Shown here in pieces: positions 8,130-15,135 of a DNA stretch of 35,484 nt. Positions within the stretch are counted from its first letter, which is position 1; each line of letters starts with the position of its first letter. The stretch covers positions 1 through 35,484 of the forward strand of contig JAKVON010000020.1 of NCBI GenBank assembly GCA_022482785.1. Direction: 5' to 3'. This DNA comes from Atopobiaceae bacterium. Lineage in GTDB: Bacteria; Actinomycetota; Coriobacteriia; Coriobacteriales; Atopobiaceae. Position numbers and translations under genes: made by a program. The notes below the pieces were generated by a model, which was not told where the DNA came from, did not search any database, and saw only the letters and a list, made by a program, of their open reading frames with translations.

Positions 8130-9074
8130 ATGGCCATGCCCAAGTTCCACCAGTTCATGAGGCCCGTGCTCGAGGCCCTCAATAGTGGGGACACCCTCAC
8201 GAGGCCGGAGCTTACGGCGGCGATGGTCGAGGCATTCGGCCTCACCGAGGAGGAGCAGGCAGAGCGCCTCAAGAGCGGCCAACCCAGGATCTACAACCGC
8301 ATGTTCTGGGCCATCACGGAACTCGAGAAGGCGAATCTCCTGAGCTACGGCGCGAAGCGCGGGACCTACCTCATTACGGATGCCGGTAGGGGATACCTTG
8401 ATAGCCACGATGGCCCCATCACGACCAAAGACCTCATGGCCGACTGCCAGCCTTTCCGTGAGTGGCGGGAGGGCTATGAGGCTCGCGGTCGTGCGAGGAA
8501 AGGCCCCGAGGGCGATTCTGCCGAGGGTCCCTCCGTCGATGACGCGACCTCTCCCGAGGAGGCTATGCAGCAGGCGGACTCCGAGATGAGGGATGCCCTG
8601 GCCAATGAGCTTCTCCACGCCGTTATAGCCAAGGATCCCTACTTCTTCGAGCACCTGGTTGCGAAGCTGCTCGAGGCTATGGGGTATGGCGAATCACTGG
8701 AGGAGGCTTCGACGGTCACGCCCAAGAGTGGCGATGAGGGTATCGACGGCATCGTCAAGGAGGACCGTCTCGGCTTCGACAGTGTCTACTACCAGGCCAA
8801 GCGCTATGACTTTGACCACACGGTGGGAAGGCCCGAGCTTCAGGCGTTCGTGGGCGCGCTCTCGGGGAAGGGCGCAAGCAAGGGCCTCTTCATCACCACG
8901 TCAGACTTCAGCAGAGGGGCTCGGTCCTATGCCGAGGGGCTCACGAGTCAGCGGCTCGTGCTCGTGGATGGTCGTACGTTGGCCGGTCTCATGATTGACT
9001 ACGGCGTGGGCGTGAGCGTCAAGACCACCTACCGTGTCTGCTCGGTAGACTCCGACTTCTTCGAGGAGGAGTAA
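8130..9074 (+). CDS. mrr: Mrr-family restriction endonuclease
   Basis: This 314-residue protein has the two-domain Mrr layout. The N-terminal winged-helix (Mrr_N) runs over about residues 5-95 (FHQFMRPVLEALNSG, RMFWAITELEKANLLSYG). The C-terminal PD-(D/E)XK nuclease (Mrr_cat) runs over about 165-300. The catalytic pattern is visible as GDEGIDGIV with the acidic residue, then YYQAKRY giving Q-x-K. GLFITTSDFSRGARSYAE is a typical later block. Mrr enzymes cut methylated DNA or serve as the nuclease of mixed restriction modules. The start lies 2 bp after the MmeI-like stop with GGGGGAGGAG as ribosome-binding site, so the two are translated as one unit. In this locus IS30 may have cut its transcription as well as the upstream gene. 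Confidence 0.88.
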   Translation: MAMPKFHQFMRPVLEALNSGDTLTRPELTAAMVEAFGLTEEEQAERLKSGQPRIYNRMFWAITELEKANLLSYGAKRGTYLITDAGRGYLDSHDGPITTKDLMADCQPFREWREGYEARGRARKGPEGDSAEGPSVDDATSPEEAMQQADSEMRDALANELLHAVIAKDPYFFEHLVAKLLEAMGYGESLEEASTVTPKSGDEGIDGIVKEDRLGFDSVYYQAKRYDFDHTVGRPELQAFVGALSGKGASKGLFITTSDFSRGARSYAEGLTSQRLVLVDGRTLAGLMIDYGVGVSVKTTYRVCSVDSDFFEEE

Positions 9075-9078
9075 ACCC

Positions 9079-9482
9079 ATGGAGACCGCAGACGATATCT
9101 CCGCCATGGGTTTGCGCGCATCCTCGGCAGATGCTCAGACCATTATCCCGTCTCGGATGCTTATGAGCGGGACTATCTCCCAGGCAATCATTGGTGGTCG
9201 TCGCAGAGAGAGCACGTGACCGGATGGCTTGAGGAGCTTGACGGTCCTGGGGCATACGACCGCAAGTCTCGCGGCCTCGGGGCTCGACACTTCTGGCAGC
9301 ACTTCCAATGCGCGCCTGGGCTCCTGTGGGTCGCAGAGGCCCTGGGGGAGGACGAGGACGTCGTAAAGCGTGCGTCCGAAGAGGCCTCGGGCGCTGGGAG
9401 GCCAGCCTCTCAATGTGCTGCGATACGCAAAGTCATCCCATGGGAGCGCATAGAGCATCTTCTTGAGATGCGCTCAATATAG
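9079..9482 (+). pseudogene. Frameshifted small gene downstream of mrr, unknown function
   Basis: An ATG at 9079, 4 bp after the mrr stop and just behind GAGGAGG, starts METADDISAMG. Within about 10 codons the sensible protein moves to another frame, FARILGRCSDHYPVSDAYER, and continues through GNHWWSSQREHVTGWL and FWQHFQCAPGLLWVAEAL to the stop at 9482. One missing T in the run at 9111-9113 would join them into a protein of about 134 residues. The composition (many Trp and His, ordered charges) looks like a real globular protein. I do not recognise the family. The spacing suggests it is the third gene of the restriction operon. A sequence error is as likely as a true mutation. Confidence 0.55.
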
Positions 9483-9563
9483 GAGTCCTTCTCACTCACC
9501 CATGAGAGCGGGAAGATAGAGCTGGGACGCCCTAATCTCTCGAAAGGTTCGTTTGGCTGGGCA

Positions 9564-10895
9564 TCAGAGCTCCCGTGCCATCCCCCTGGCTCTAAAGGCT
9601 ATGAGGTCGCTGTCCGTCGCGAGATTATTCGAACCGGTCGGTGGAAGTGGCGGCGTCCCACTCTTCGCACCAGCTGACAGCACCCCGTCCATGACCTCCA
9701 TGCCAGCTCGCTTGCTGTCTGCGAGTGCGTCTGCGTAGACGTCGAGCGTCATCGACGCGTTGGCATGGCCCAGAAGGTCGCTCACGGTCTTCACGTCCAC
9801 GCCTGAGGCTATCGCCATCGTCGCGAACGTGTGCCTGAGGTCGTGGAACCTGGGCGGCACGCCCTGGGTGCCCACGAGCCCGAACGTCCGGGCGAACATC
9901 CACCATTGCCGCCCCAGGACGGCCGGGCTCTTCCAGTCGCCCGTCTGCGCCGATCCTATGACGTAGAGGCCCTCGTCCCAGTCGAGGTCGAGCACCTCGC
10001 GCTCCTCGTGCATGGTCCTAAGGCGTGCACCCAGGACTTCGGCGAGTGCTTCCCCATAGGGAATCGTCCTGGTCGAGCTCTTGCTCTTGGGCGTTCCCAT
10101 CATGAAGCCGCCGCTTACCTTCTTGAGGCCATGCGTCACCCGGATCTGTCGCGACTCCCGGTCGATGTCCTGCCACCTGAGGGCGCATATCTCGCCTTCC
10201 CTCATGCCGGTCATGAGGGCGAGCCTCACAGCCATGAAGAGCGGCCCCATGTCATCATCGGTGACGAGCCCGTTGAGCTTCCTCACCCCTGCGGCATCGA
10301 GCGAGTTGATGGGCTTGCGCGGCCTCTTGGGAGCCTGCACCAGGTCGAAGGGGTTGGAGACCACGTCCCCGGAGCGTCGTGCCACGGTGAGGACCATCTT
10401 CGCGAAGACGTGGATGTGGGAGACGGTGAGCGGGCTCAGCCTGTCATCGAAGAGCGTCTGCTCCCAGTCACGAATCTGCGCGGGCGTCACGTCGCGTACG
10501 GGCGTCGAGGCAAGCTCCGTCCCCAGGAGGTGCCGCAGGCATCCGCGATAGCCCTCTGCCGTGGTGGGCGTGATGGCCTGTCGTGCGGCCTTCTCCCTGA
10601 TGACGTCCTCGGCGTAGGAGTAGAGCGTCGTGGTCGACCCGATGACCTCGCTCGCGCGCTCCTCCTCGCGCACGCGCCTGTCGCGCCATCCCTTGAGGAA
10701 GTCCTCGGCTGCACCCTTGCCGCGGGTGTCCCTTCTCGTCACCTTGCCGGTGCCTGGGTCCTTGGCGTCGGGGTAGCACCGCACACCCGTGTCGGCCGAT
10801 GCCTTGTGCTGGTTGCCCTCGCCGTCCTGCCAACTCAGGATGGCCCGCCAGTTCCTGCGGCCCTTCCGGACGTATCCCAGACTGTAGTTGTTCAT
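9564..10895 (-). CDS. int: Tyrosine recombinase / integrase, copy 1
   Basis: I place the start at the ATG at 10895 (MNNYSLGYVRKGRRNWRA), the position shared with copy 2; the frame is open further upstream but that part contains the att region. The protein has 443 residues. It has an N-terminal arm-binding domain, a SAM-like core-binding domain at about 90-190 and a catalytic domain with Arg in MREGEICALRW (R232), H351xxR354 in HDLRHTF, H377 in LLGHA and Tyr387 in LDVYADAL. It catalyses site-specific integration and excision, here probably at a tRNA-Arg. It is almost identical to copy 2 over about 400 residues, but has a longer, different C-terminal tail after DGVLSA. Confidence 0.93.
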   Translation of the reverse strand: MNNYSLGYVRKGRRNWRAILSWQDGEGNQHKASADTGVRCYPDAKDPGTGKVTRRDTRGKGAAEDFLKGWRDRRVREEERASEVIGSTTTLYSYAEDVIREKAARQAITPTTAEGYRGCLRHLLGTELASTPVRDVTPAQIRDWEQTLFDDRLSPLTVSHIHVFAKMVLTVARRSGDVVSNPFDLVQAPKRPRKPINSLDAAGVRKLNGLVTDDDMGPLFMAVRLALMTGMREGEICALRWQDIDRESRQIRVTHGLKKVSGGFMMGTPKSKSSTRTIPYGEALAEVLGARLRTMHEEREVLDLDWDEGLYVIGSAQTGDWKSPAVLGRQWWMFARTFGLVGTQGVPPRFHDLRHTFATMAIASGVDVKTVSDLLGHANASMTLDVYADALADSKRAGMEVMDGVLSAGAKSGTPPLPPTGSNNLATDSDLIAFRARGMAREL

Positions 10896-10948
10896 CCCAA
10901 AGCACCTCACGATGGTCGCCAAAGTTCGCAGGGCGCGCGCAGGGCACC

Positions 10949-10966
10949 GCGCCCTATTTGTGCCCT
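10949..10966 (+). repeat. 18-bp direct repeat, copy 1 (possible integrase arm site)
   Basis: GCGCCCTATTTGTGCCCT occurs here, at 11498-11515 and at 16419-16436, always in the same orientation and always within about 75-150 bp of a TTCCTAAACCTGGTG core. In tyrosine-recombinase att sites, arm-type binding sites flank the core in this way. The assignment is inferred from position only. Confidence 0.5.
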
Positions 10967-11097
10967 GCACCCGACGATAACCTAGGTGTGCTGAGTTCTG
11001 TCCTTGTTGTCTGATGTCCGAGAAATACCAGGTAGAAGTTAGAAACTGCGGTAATGGTGTCCCCTGGTGTCCTGTGACGTTCTCCCACTTATGTCCA

Positions 11098-11112
11098 TTC
11101 CTAAACCTGGTG
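11098..11112 (+). repeat. 15-bp attachment core, copy next to integrase 1
   Basis: TTCCTAAACCTGGTG is identical to the anticodon loop and 3' anticodon stem region of the tRNA-Arg(CCT) gene at 11408-11422 and to the core at 16568-16582. After it the sequence reads CCGAGCTGGTCGCGAG, which only loosely resembles a T-arm. This is probably a former att junction that has decayed or been rearranged. Confidence 0.6.
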
Positions 11113-11376
11113 CCGAGCTGGTCGCGAGCACTGAATCGCGCTCTCTCGTGCCATCTCGCCGTGCCAGCGTGCCACGTTGCTCTGCGCAATCTAGCAGTTG
11201 CTATGTAGAGTACCAGCAGGTGGATGCTCCTGGTACAAAACCTCCGAATTCAGTGTCCGCTCGATGGGCGTCCATCCGGGAGAGGGCCTGTCTCTGTGAG
11301 GTCATCATTCCTCGCAGGTCCCATCATCTGCGGGTCTGAGGTATCATGACATCCGCGGCCGCAGGACGGCCGTAAC

Positions 11377-11452
11377 GCCCTCGTAGCTCAGGGGATAGAG
11401 CACAGGTTTCCTAAACCTGGTGTCGGCGGTTCGAATCCGCCCGAGGGCACCA
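11377..11452 (+). tRNA. tRNA-Arg (anticodon CCT)
   Basis: This is a complete cloverleaf: acceptor GCCCTCG pairs with CGAGGGC, the D arm contains AGCTCAGGGGATAGAGC, the anticodon stem CAGGT/ACCTG encloses TTCCTAA with anticodon CCT, and the T arm contains GGTTCGAATCC. The CCA end is encoded. It lies between the two integrase copies, and its anticodon region is the 15-bp core shared with both integrase-proximal att sites. It is therefore either the integration target restored by the right-hand element or a tRNA carried by the island. Confidence 0.93.
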
Positions 11453-11465
11453 CGTAATACCAGGT

Positions 11466-11491
11466 CGTCGGCTCGCGCCGGCGGCCTTTTT
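11466..11491 (+). terminator. Intrinsic terminator after tRNA-Arg(CCT)
   Basis: The stem CGTCGGC / GCCGGCG with a TCGC loop is followed by GCC and TTTTT. It lies 14 bp after the tRNA CCA end. Confidence 0.6.
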
Positions 11492-11497
11492 GCTAGC

Positions 11498-11515
11498 GCG
11501 CCCTATTTGTGCCCT
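11498..11515 (+). repeat. 18-bp direct repeat, copy 2 (possible integrase arm site)
   Basis: This is an exact copy of GCGCCCTATTTGTGCCCT, 75 bp beyond the core inside tRNA-Arg. It places a candidate arm site on the element side of the left junction. Confidence 0.5.
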
Positions 11516-11900
11516 TTAGATGCCCTTCAGGTTATGCTCGCTGTGTCCCTTGATGTCGCTCCGTGTCTCTAATCGACAGGTGGCAGGTGTACGTTCGCGA
11601 GCGGAGTACATGCTAAGAGATTCGGGGGATTTTCCAAGAGGGTCAGAACGCATTGAAGGAACGCCCAGACACCGGTGTACTGAACCCCGGTAGGAATCGT
11701 TCCTTCGGTTCAAGTATACCCACGCCATAGGGTCGGGCAGCCTATCGTGTCCTGGGGCTGTTCGACAGACGGCGCAATCTATATGCTTGGCGGACAATGT
11801 GGGATACTCTGATTAGCAAGCGGCCAATTCTACTACTGGATTTGAGCCGCTTGTTCATTAGTGCGGTTTCACACAACTCTCGGTGTCATGGCCAGCGTGA

Positions 11901-12139
11901 TGGGACACGATTTCCAATGAGCCTGAAGGGAAACATGGCGGTGAGGTGTTCAGCTACCCAGGCCTGCTCAATGAGGTAGACGATAAGCTCATCAAGATCA
12001 GGCAGCCAGACCTTGCCGAGGGCGAGGTGACCGCGTCGATCATCATGCCCTACGGCTTCGATAGCTATGAGGAGTACTACTCCTCCTCGGAAGGCTCGAG
12101 GAGGAGTACGAAGACGAGCGGCTCGCAACCAGCAGATGA
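11901..12139 (+). pseudogene. Degenerate reading frame of unknown function
   Basis: An open frame from 11901 without a start codon encodes NEPEGKHGGEVFSYPGLLNE and continues through DLAEGEVTASIIMPYGFDSY to EEYYSSS. The sense then appears to move to another frame near 12094 (LEEEYEDERLATSR), ending at a TGA at 12137-12139 that overlaps the next gene's ATG region. The acidic composition looks protein-like. I do not recognise it. It may be a decayed or mis-sequenced element gene coupled to the next one. Confidence 0.3.
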
Positions 12140-12453
12140 TGCGGGCCATGAACGTCAAGGGGGACTGGTCGGTCGTCAGGTTCATCGGTGACCAGGAGAC
12201 GGGGATGACTGGCCTCACCAAGGGACGCTATTACTACTGGCCATGTCGGAAGGACACGCCCAAGTACGAGGGCGTCGTTGATGACGAGGAGTTCACCTCG
12301 TACCTGTATCCCTGCGACCCTGATGCCTGGGAGGTCGCAGAGGACCCGACCGGCATGGCCGCCCGTGCGCTGAGTGGGGACAACGATAGCGTGAGCTTCT
12401 GGAAGCTCGAGCCGACTGGGTACCGAGGAATGGGACCGATTCCAATTAGTTGA
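12136..12453 (+). CDS. Hypothetical protein of the integrative element
   Basis: This is a protein of about 105 residues starting MMRAMNVKGDWSVVRF; the ATG at 12148 is an alternative start. It contains GMTGLTKGRYYYWPC and an acidic VVDDEEFTSYLYPCDPDAW segment, and looks like a small beta-rich domain. There are no membrane segments and no family I recognise. The start overlaps the stop of the degenerate frame upstream, suggesting translational coupling. It precedes the excisionase-like gene by about 150 bp. Confidence 0.45.
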   Translation: MMRAMNVKGDWSVVRFIGDQETGMTGLTKGRYYYWPCRKDTPKYEGVVDDEEFTSYLYPCDPDAWEVAEDPTGMAARALSGDNDSVSFWKLEPTGYRGMGPIPIS

Positions 12454-12600
12454 TGACCCTATAGCGTTCGTCTCTTTTGAAGGCATGGCCGCCACCACGG
12501 CCAACGTCGTCCATAGCGCCAGCACCCTCTCGTAGCATCTGCCACACGGTGACACGAGACGAACCGACGCGCCTGCGCGGTCGGGAGGGGACGGTGCGGT

Positions 12601-12813
12601 ATGGGCGAGATGACGACGGCAGCGGGAGACGTGGCGGCACCAGTGGGCGACCTGCGCCCCATGAGGACGAGGGACGTGGCAGAGTACCTTGGCCTCTCGG
12701 AGCGCCAGGTGCTGAGGATGGTGCATGACGGCAGGATCCCTGCCATCAAGTTCGGCCACAACTGGTTCTTCTCGCCCAGGAGGGTCGCGGGGCTCGTGGG
12801 CATGGACCGGTAG
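12601..12813 (+). CDS. Excisionase-like helix-turn-helix protein
   Basis: This 70-residue protein has a MerR/excisionase-type (HTH_17) winged helix in MRTRDVAEYLGLSERQVLRM followed by VHDGRIPAIKFGHNWFFS. Such proteins bend att DNA and steer integrases towards excision, or act as small regulators. The gene has GGGAGGGG upstream and sits 6 bp before the replication-like gene, so the two are probably co-transcribed. The integrase lies 2.3 kb away on the other strand at the far end of the element, a common layout. Confidence 0.75.
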   Translation: MGEMTTAAGDVAAPVGDLRPMRTRDVAEYLGLSERQVLRMVHDGRIPAIKFGHNWFFSPRRVAGLVGMDR

Positions 12814-12819
12814 CGCGCC

Positions 12820-13470
12820 TTGGGCAGCTACAGGCTCTCCGACCAGGTCGCGTGCGAGTGCGGCGTCAACGCCGCCATCCTGCTCGACAACGTCGCGTAC
12901 TGGTGCGAGAGGAACGAGCGCGCGGGTGATGCGCGCCACCTCAGGCTCGGCCGCTGGTGGACGTACAACGGCATCTCCGCCTTCGCCCGCCTCTACTCCT
13001 GGATGAGCTACGACCAGGCGAGGAGGGCACTTGCCGCGCTCGAGGCGGCAGGCCTGCTCGATCGTGCCAGCCTCAACGACAACCCCTACGGCAAGACGCT
13101 CTGGTACACGCCCGCCGAGAGGGGATGGGAGCTGTGCCGCGGCAGGTCGGGCCCTGTGGCGGATTCGCCGCATGCATCCGGCGCCCCTGCCGCTTCGGAC
13201 GGGCGGGGGAGCCAGCCCGACCAGGCGACGATGCCATCTCTTACTAAGACAGATATGAACCCATCTCTAAACCCAGATGAGAGGGAGGGGGCGCAGACGA
13301 GTGCCGGACACGGCTACTCCCTCGTCGCCTCCCACAGCGGCACGGACCTGATATGGCTCGTGTCCCTGGGCGGGAGGGTCTGCGGTGACCTCCCCGGCGC
13401 CTACAAGAACGAGACCCGCGAGGAGGCAGAGGGGGTCATCGCGAAGGCCATCAAGGACGGGAGAGTATGA
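12820..13470 (+). CDS. Replication-initiation-like winged-helix protein of the element
   Basis: This 216-residue protein starts at a TTG 6 bp after the excisionase-like stop, likely by coupling. The N-terminal 90 residues match the winged-helix pattern of phage and plasmid replication organisers: AAILLDNVAYWCERNE, then GRWWTYNGISAFARLYSWMS and ARRALAALEAAGLL. A polar linker (about 108-150) is followed by a small C-terminal domain with GTDLIWLVSLGG. It probably binds the element's origin. No helicase or primase motif is visible, so it would recruit host proteins. A transcription-factor role is an alternative. Confidence 0.6.
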   Translation: MGSYRLSDQVACECGVNAAILLDNVAYWCERNERAGDARHLRLGRWWTYNGISAFARLYSWMSYDQARRALAALEAAGLLDRASLNDNPYGKTLWYTPAERGWELCRGRSGPVADSPHASGAPAASDGRGSQPDQATMPSLTKTDMNPSLNPDEREGAQTSAGHGYSLVASHSGTDLIWLVSLGGRVCGDLPGAYKNETREEAEGVIAKAIKDGRV

Positions 13471-13622
13471 GAGAGTCGAAAACCTTGAGGGCCTGTGCAC
13501 GAGAGCCTTGACGAAGAGAAGACGGGGGCTCACTCATTCCAGAAGTCGCAATCCCTATCACCGGGCATGCCAAGGTCCATCAGCGTGGTGAATAGTACTC
13601 CGAATCCCTGGATGTGAGCAGC

Positions 13623-14588
13623 CTATTCCTCCGCTGACGACGGAAGGCAGTCGACTGTCGACAACCACTTTGTCCAGAGCGGGCATTCTTGCCACCCAGG
13701 GGCAAAGCCCATGCGGGGCAGCATGTCTTCGGGGCAAGTATCCAGTAGCTTGAACAGCCGCTCTCGCCAATGAGTGTCAGGTGCAATCCGTTCGAGGAGG
13801 TGGCTGAGAATCGTAAGCAGCCCAAATGTGTTGTCAGACCTCACCTCAAAGGGCTCATGCCACTCGGGATGTTTGGTCCGATCAGGTATTTGAGGCTGTG
13901 TGCCAAGACCCCTGTTCCAGAGTCGGCCATGGTGCGCGCAGATGTTTCTAGTGGTGTTGATCGCGACAAGCCAGGACTTGAGGACCCTGGTGGAAATACC
14001 AAACTGATCAGCGAGGTCTATTCGTATCTCGTTAGGTGCCCCCTTGTAGAGGGTCAGCATAGTGCCAAAGTCCATGAGGTTGACGAGAATCCAATAGGGG
14101 GGAAGGGTGTGACTATCGCCATAGACCTCTTTGAAGTGCAGTGCGAAAGGATCCCTTGAGCGGTCGAGCTCCTCTGTGCACCTATCTATGAATTCGTGGT
14201 AATCATCGGAGCTGAGTCGAGGAAGGTTCCTCGCTTCAAGGAATCCGAATGAACCGGTTGCGTCTGCGAGGCTATAGGCGAGCCCTGTGCGGAAGTAGAC
14301 TTCCACACGTTCAATCGCATCGAGGACAACAAGACGGAACTGGCGGTCGAACACGTATAGGTCCCATATGCGGTCGAAGGTGGTGCCCTCAATGAAGCGT
14401 TCGTCTTTTAGCCCTGCAGGGGTGTCGACCGGCCTGCGTTTGAAGATGTACCAATAGCCACTAAGCCTGTAATATCCAACGTCGCTCAGATGTTCGATGA
14501 GCACGTCGCGATCAGCAATAAGCCCACGCTCGTCGATGAGCAGGTCGGCTTGTTGGCCGAAGGTGAGCCGCTGCTTTGTGTACTCCAT
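13623..14588 (-). CDS. Abi-like abortive infection protein (AbiD/AbiF type)
   Basis: I choose the ATG at 14588 (MEYTKQRLTFGQQADLL) because TTGGGAG lies just upstream; the longer frame from 14627 would read through a terminator-like hairpin. The 321-residue protein shows the Abi_2 family pattern: HLSDVGYYRLSGYWY near residue 35-47, IWDLYVFDRQFRLVVLDAIE at about 74-93, and the HEPN RNase-like motif RNICAHHGRLWN with R214 and H219/H220. Proteins of this family stop phage growth by arresting the infected cell. The gene faces the excisionase/replication operon and is the main cargo of the small element. A terminator-like hairpin sits in its leader. Confidence 0.85.
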   Translation of the reverse strand: MEYTKQRLTFGQQADLLIDERGLIADRDVLIEHLSDVGYYRLSGYWYIFKRRPVDTPAGLKDERFIEGTTFDRIWDLYVFDRQFRLVVLDAIERVEVYFRTGLAYSLADATGSFGFLEARNLPRLSSDDYHEFIDRCTEELDRSRDPFALHFKEVYGDSHTLPPYWILVNLMDFGTMLTLYKGAPNEIRIDLADQFGISTRVLKSWLVAINTTRNICAHHGRLWNRGLGTQPQIPDRTKHPEWHEPFEVRSDNTFGLLTILSHLLERIAPDTHWRERLFKLLDTCPEDMLPRMGFAPGWQECPLWTKWLSTVDCLPSSAEE

Positions 14589-14597
14589 GGCTACTCC

Positions 14598-14642
14598 CAA
14601 GAAAAAGAAAACCCGCCAGTGAGCCATTCGAGGCCGGCGGGT
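14598..14642 (-). terminator. Hairpin plus T-tract in the abi leader (attenuator or end of a small RNA)
   Basis: On the minus strand, ACCCGCC and GGCGGGT form a 7-bp stem at 14611-14642 with a short inner GCC/GGC pairing. TTTTCTTTTTC follows directly, and then the abi ribosome-binding site. This has the form of an intrinsic terminator placed between promoter and gene. Just upstream (14683-14697) is a small CGATT/AATCG hairpin. The arrangement fits an attenuated leader or a stable RNA ending upstream of abi; a conserved 'abiF' RNA motif has been reported upstream of such genes. I could not compare it with that motif. Confidence 0.55.
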
Positions 14643-14768
14643 CTACTGAGGAAAGATTAACACACGGGATGTGGAACGATTGAGAGAATCGCCGAACGGC
14701 TACAAATGGCTATAGGCGGCGCGAGGATAAGACCCGATGAATCGAGTAGCTACGAGGGGATAAGCACT

Positions 14769-14963
14769 ATGGCTCGCTACAGGCTCAAGGACGGCATCAC
14801 TCTCTCGGACGATGAAATTGAGGACATTGCCAAACGCTTCGAGGCAGGAGATTGTCCGGGACACTCGACCGAGGTGGTTCTCAGGCAACCTTACATTGAC
14901 CGAGAGATCTCCAAAAACGCCTCGGCTTCGGGCTCGGCCAGGGATGACGTCGTTGAGAAGTGA
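14769..14963 (+). CDS. Small acidic protein divergent from abi
   Basis: The ATG at 14769 is preceded by ACGAGGGG at a good distance. It gives a 64-residue protein: MARYRLKDGITLSDDEIEDI followed by AKRFEAGDCPGHSTEVV and a polar tail ending DDVVEK. A frame from 14706 is longer but has no ribosome-binding site. It is acidic with a helical core, and I cannot name the family. It is divergent from abi, has its own terminator, and is the only gene between abi and the integrase. An antitoxin or partner role is possible but unproven. Confidence 0.6.
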   Translation: MARYRLKDGITLSDDEIEDIAKRFEAGDCPGHSTEVVLRQPYIDREISKNASASGSARDDVVEK

Positions 14964-15000
14964 GCTTGTTTGGGAGCTCCTACCTAGAGACAGCAAGTAG

Positions 15001-15032
15001 CCTATTCCGTGCACACAAGTGTGCGGAATAGG
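15001..15032 (+). terminator. Terminator hairpin after the small acidic gene
   Basis: CCTATTCCG-TG-CACAC pairs with GTGTG-CGGAATAGG across an AA turn; TCATCTTT follows. The stem is 14 bp with a 2-nt bulge. It also faces the integrase gene end, so it may serve both strands. Confidence 0.65.
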
Positions 15033-15135
15033 TCATCTTTGCCATCTCGCGCCAGGCGCGCCATGGCCCGGATGGGTGATTGCGGGGGTGTCCCCGCGCC
15101 CCAGAGTCTTTGTCAGTGGCCCAGCAGATGTCTTT

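Larger units (their letters stand above)
10896..11376. other. att-type region upstream of integrase copy 1
   Basis: This stretch holds no credible gene. It contains an AGGGCAC...GTGCCCT inverted pair at 10941-10966, a 15-bp tRNA-identical core (TTCCTAAACCTGGTG) at 11098-11112, and a 7-bp perfect inverted repeat GTACCAG/CTGGTAC at 11210-11236. From 10896 to about 11116 it is nearly identical to 16366-16586, upstream of copy 2. The match stops just after the core, as expected for an attachment-site junction. Unlike the right-hand copy, no clear tRNA 3' end follows the core here. Confidence 0.6.
11453..11900. other. Non-coding left end of the integrative element with hairpins
   Basis: I see no convincing gene here. 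After the tRNA terminator lies the second 18-bp repeat (11498-11515). A nested inverted repeat spans 11655-11706: outer arms GAAGGAACG/CGTTCCTTC and inner arms ACCGG/CCGGT. A further inverted repeat CAAGCGGC/GCCGCTTG lies at 11817-11853. Structured non-coding DNA of this sort could be an attachment arm region or a replication origin for the element, whose replication-like gene lies 1 kb downstream. Neither role is proven. Confidence 0.45.

Noticed and set aside
10896..11189. N-terminal extension of integrase copy 1 (and 16366-16683 for copy 2)
   Set aside because: The frame is open but runs through att repeats and a tRNA fragment (the CWIRTSGT-like peptide is a typical tRNA translation). The shared ATG MNNYSLGYV is the natural start.
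13471..13622. Possible small gene between the replication-like gene and abi
   Set aside because: No frame has a start with a ribosome-binding site and protein-like composition.
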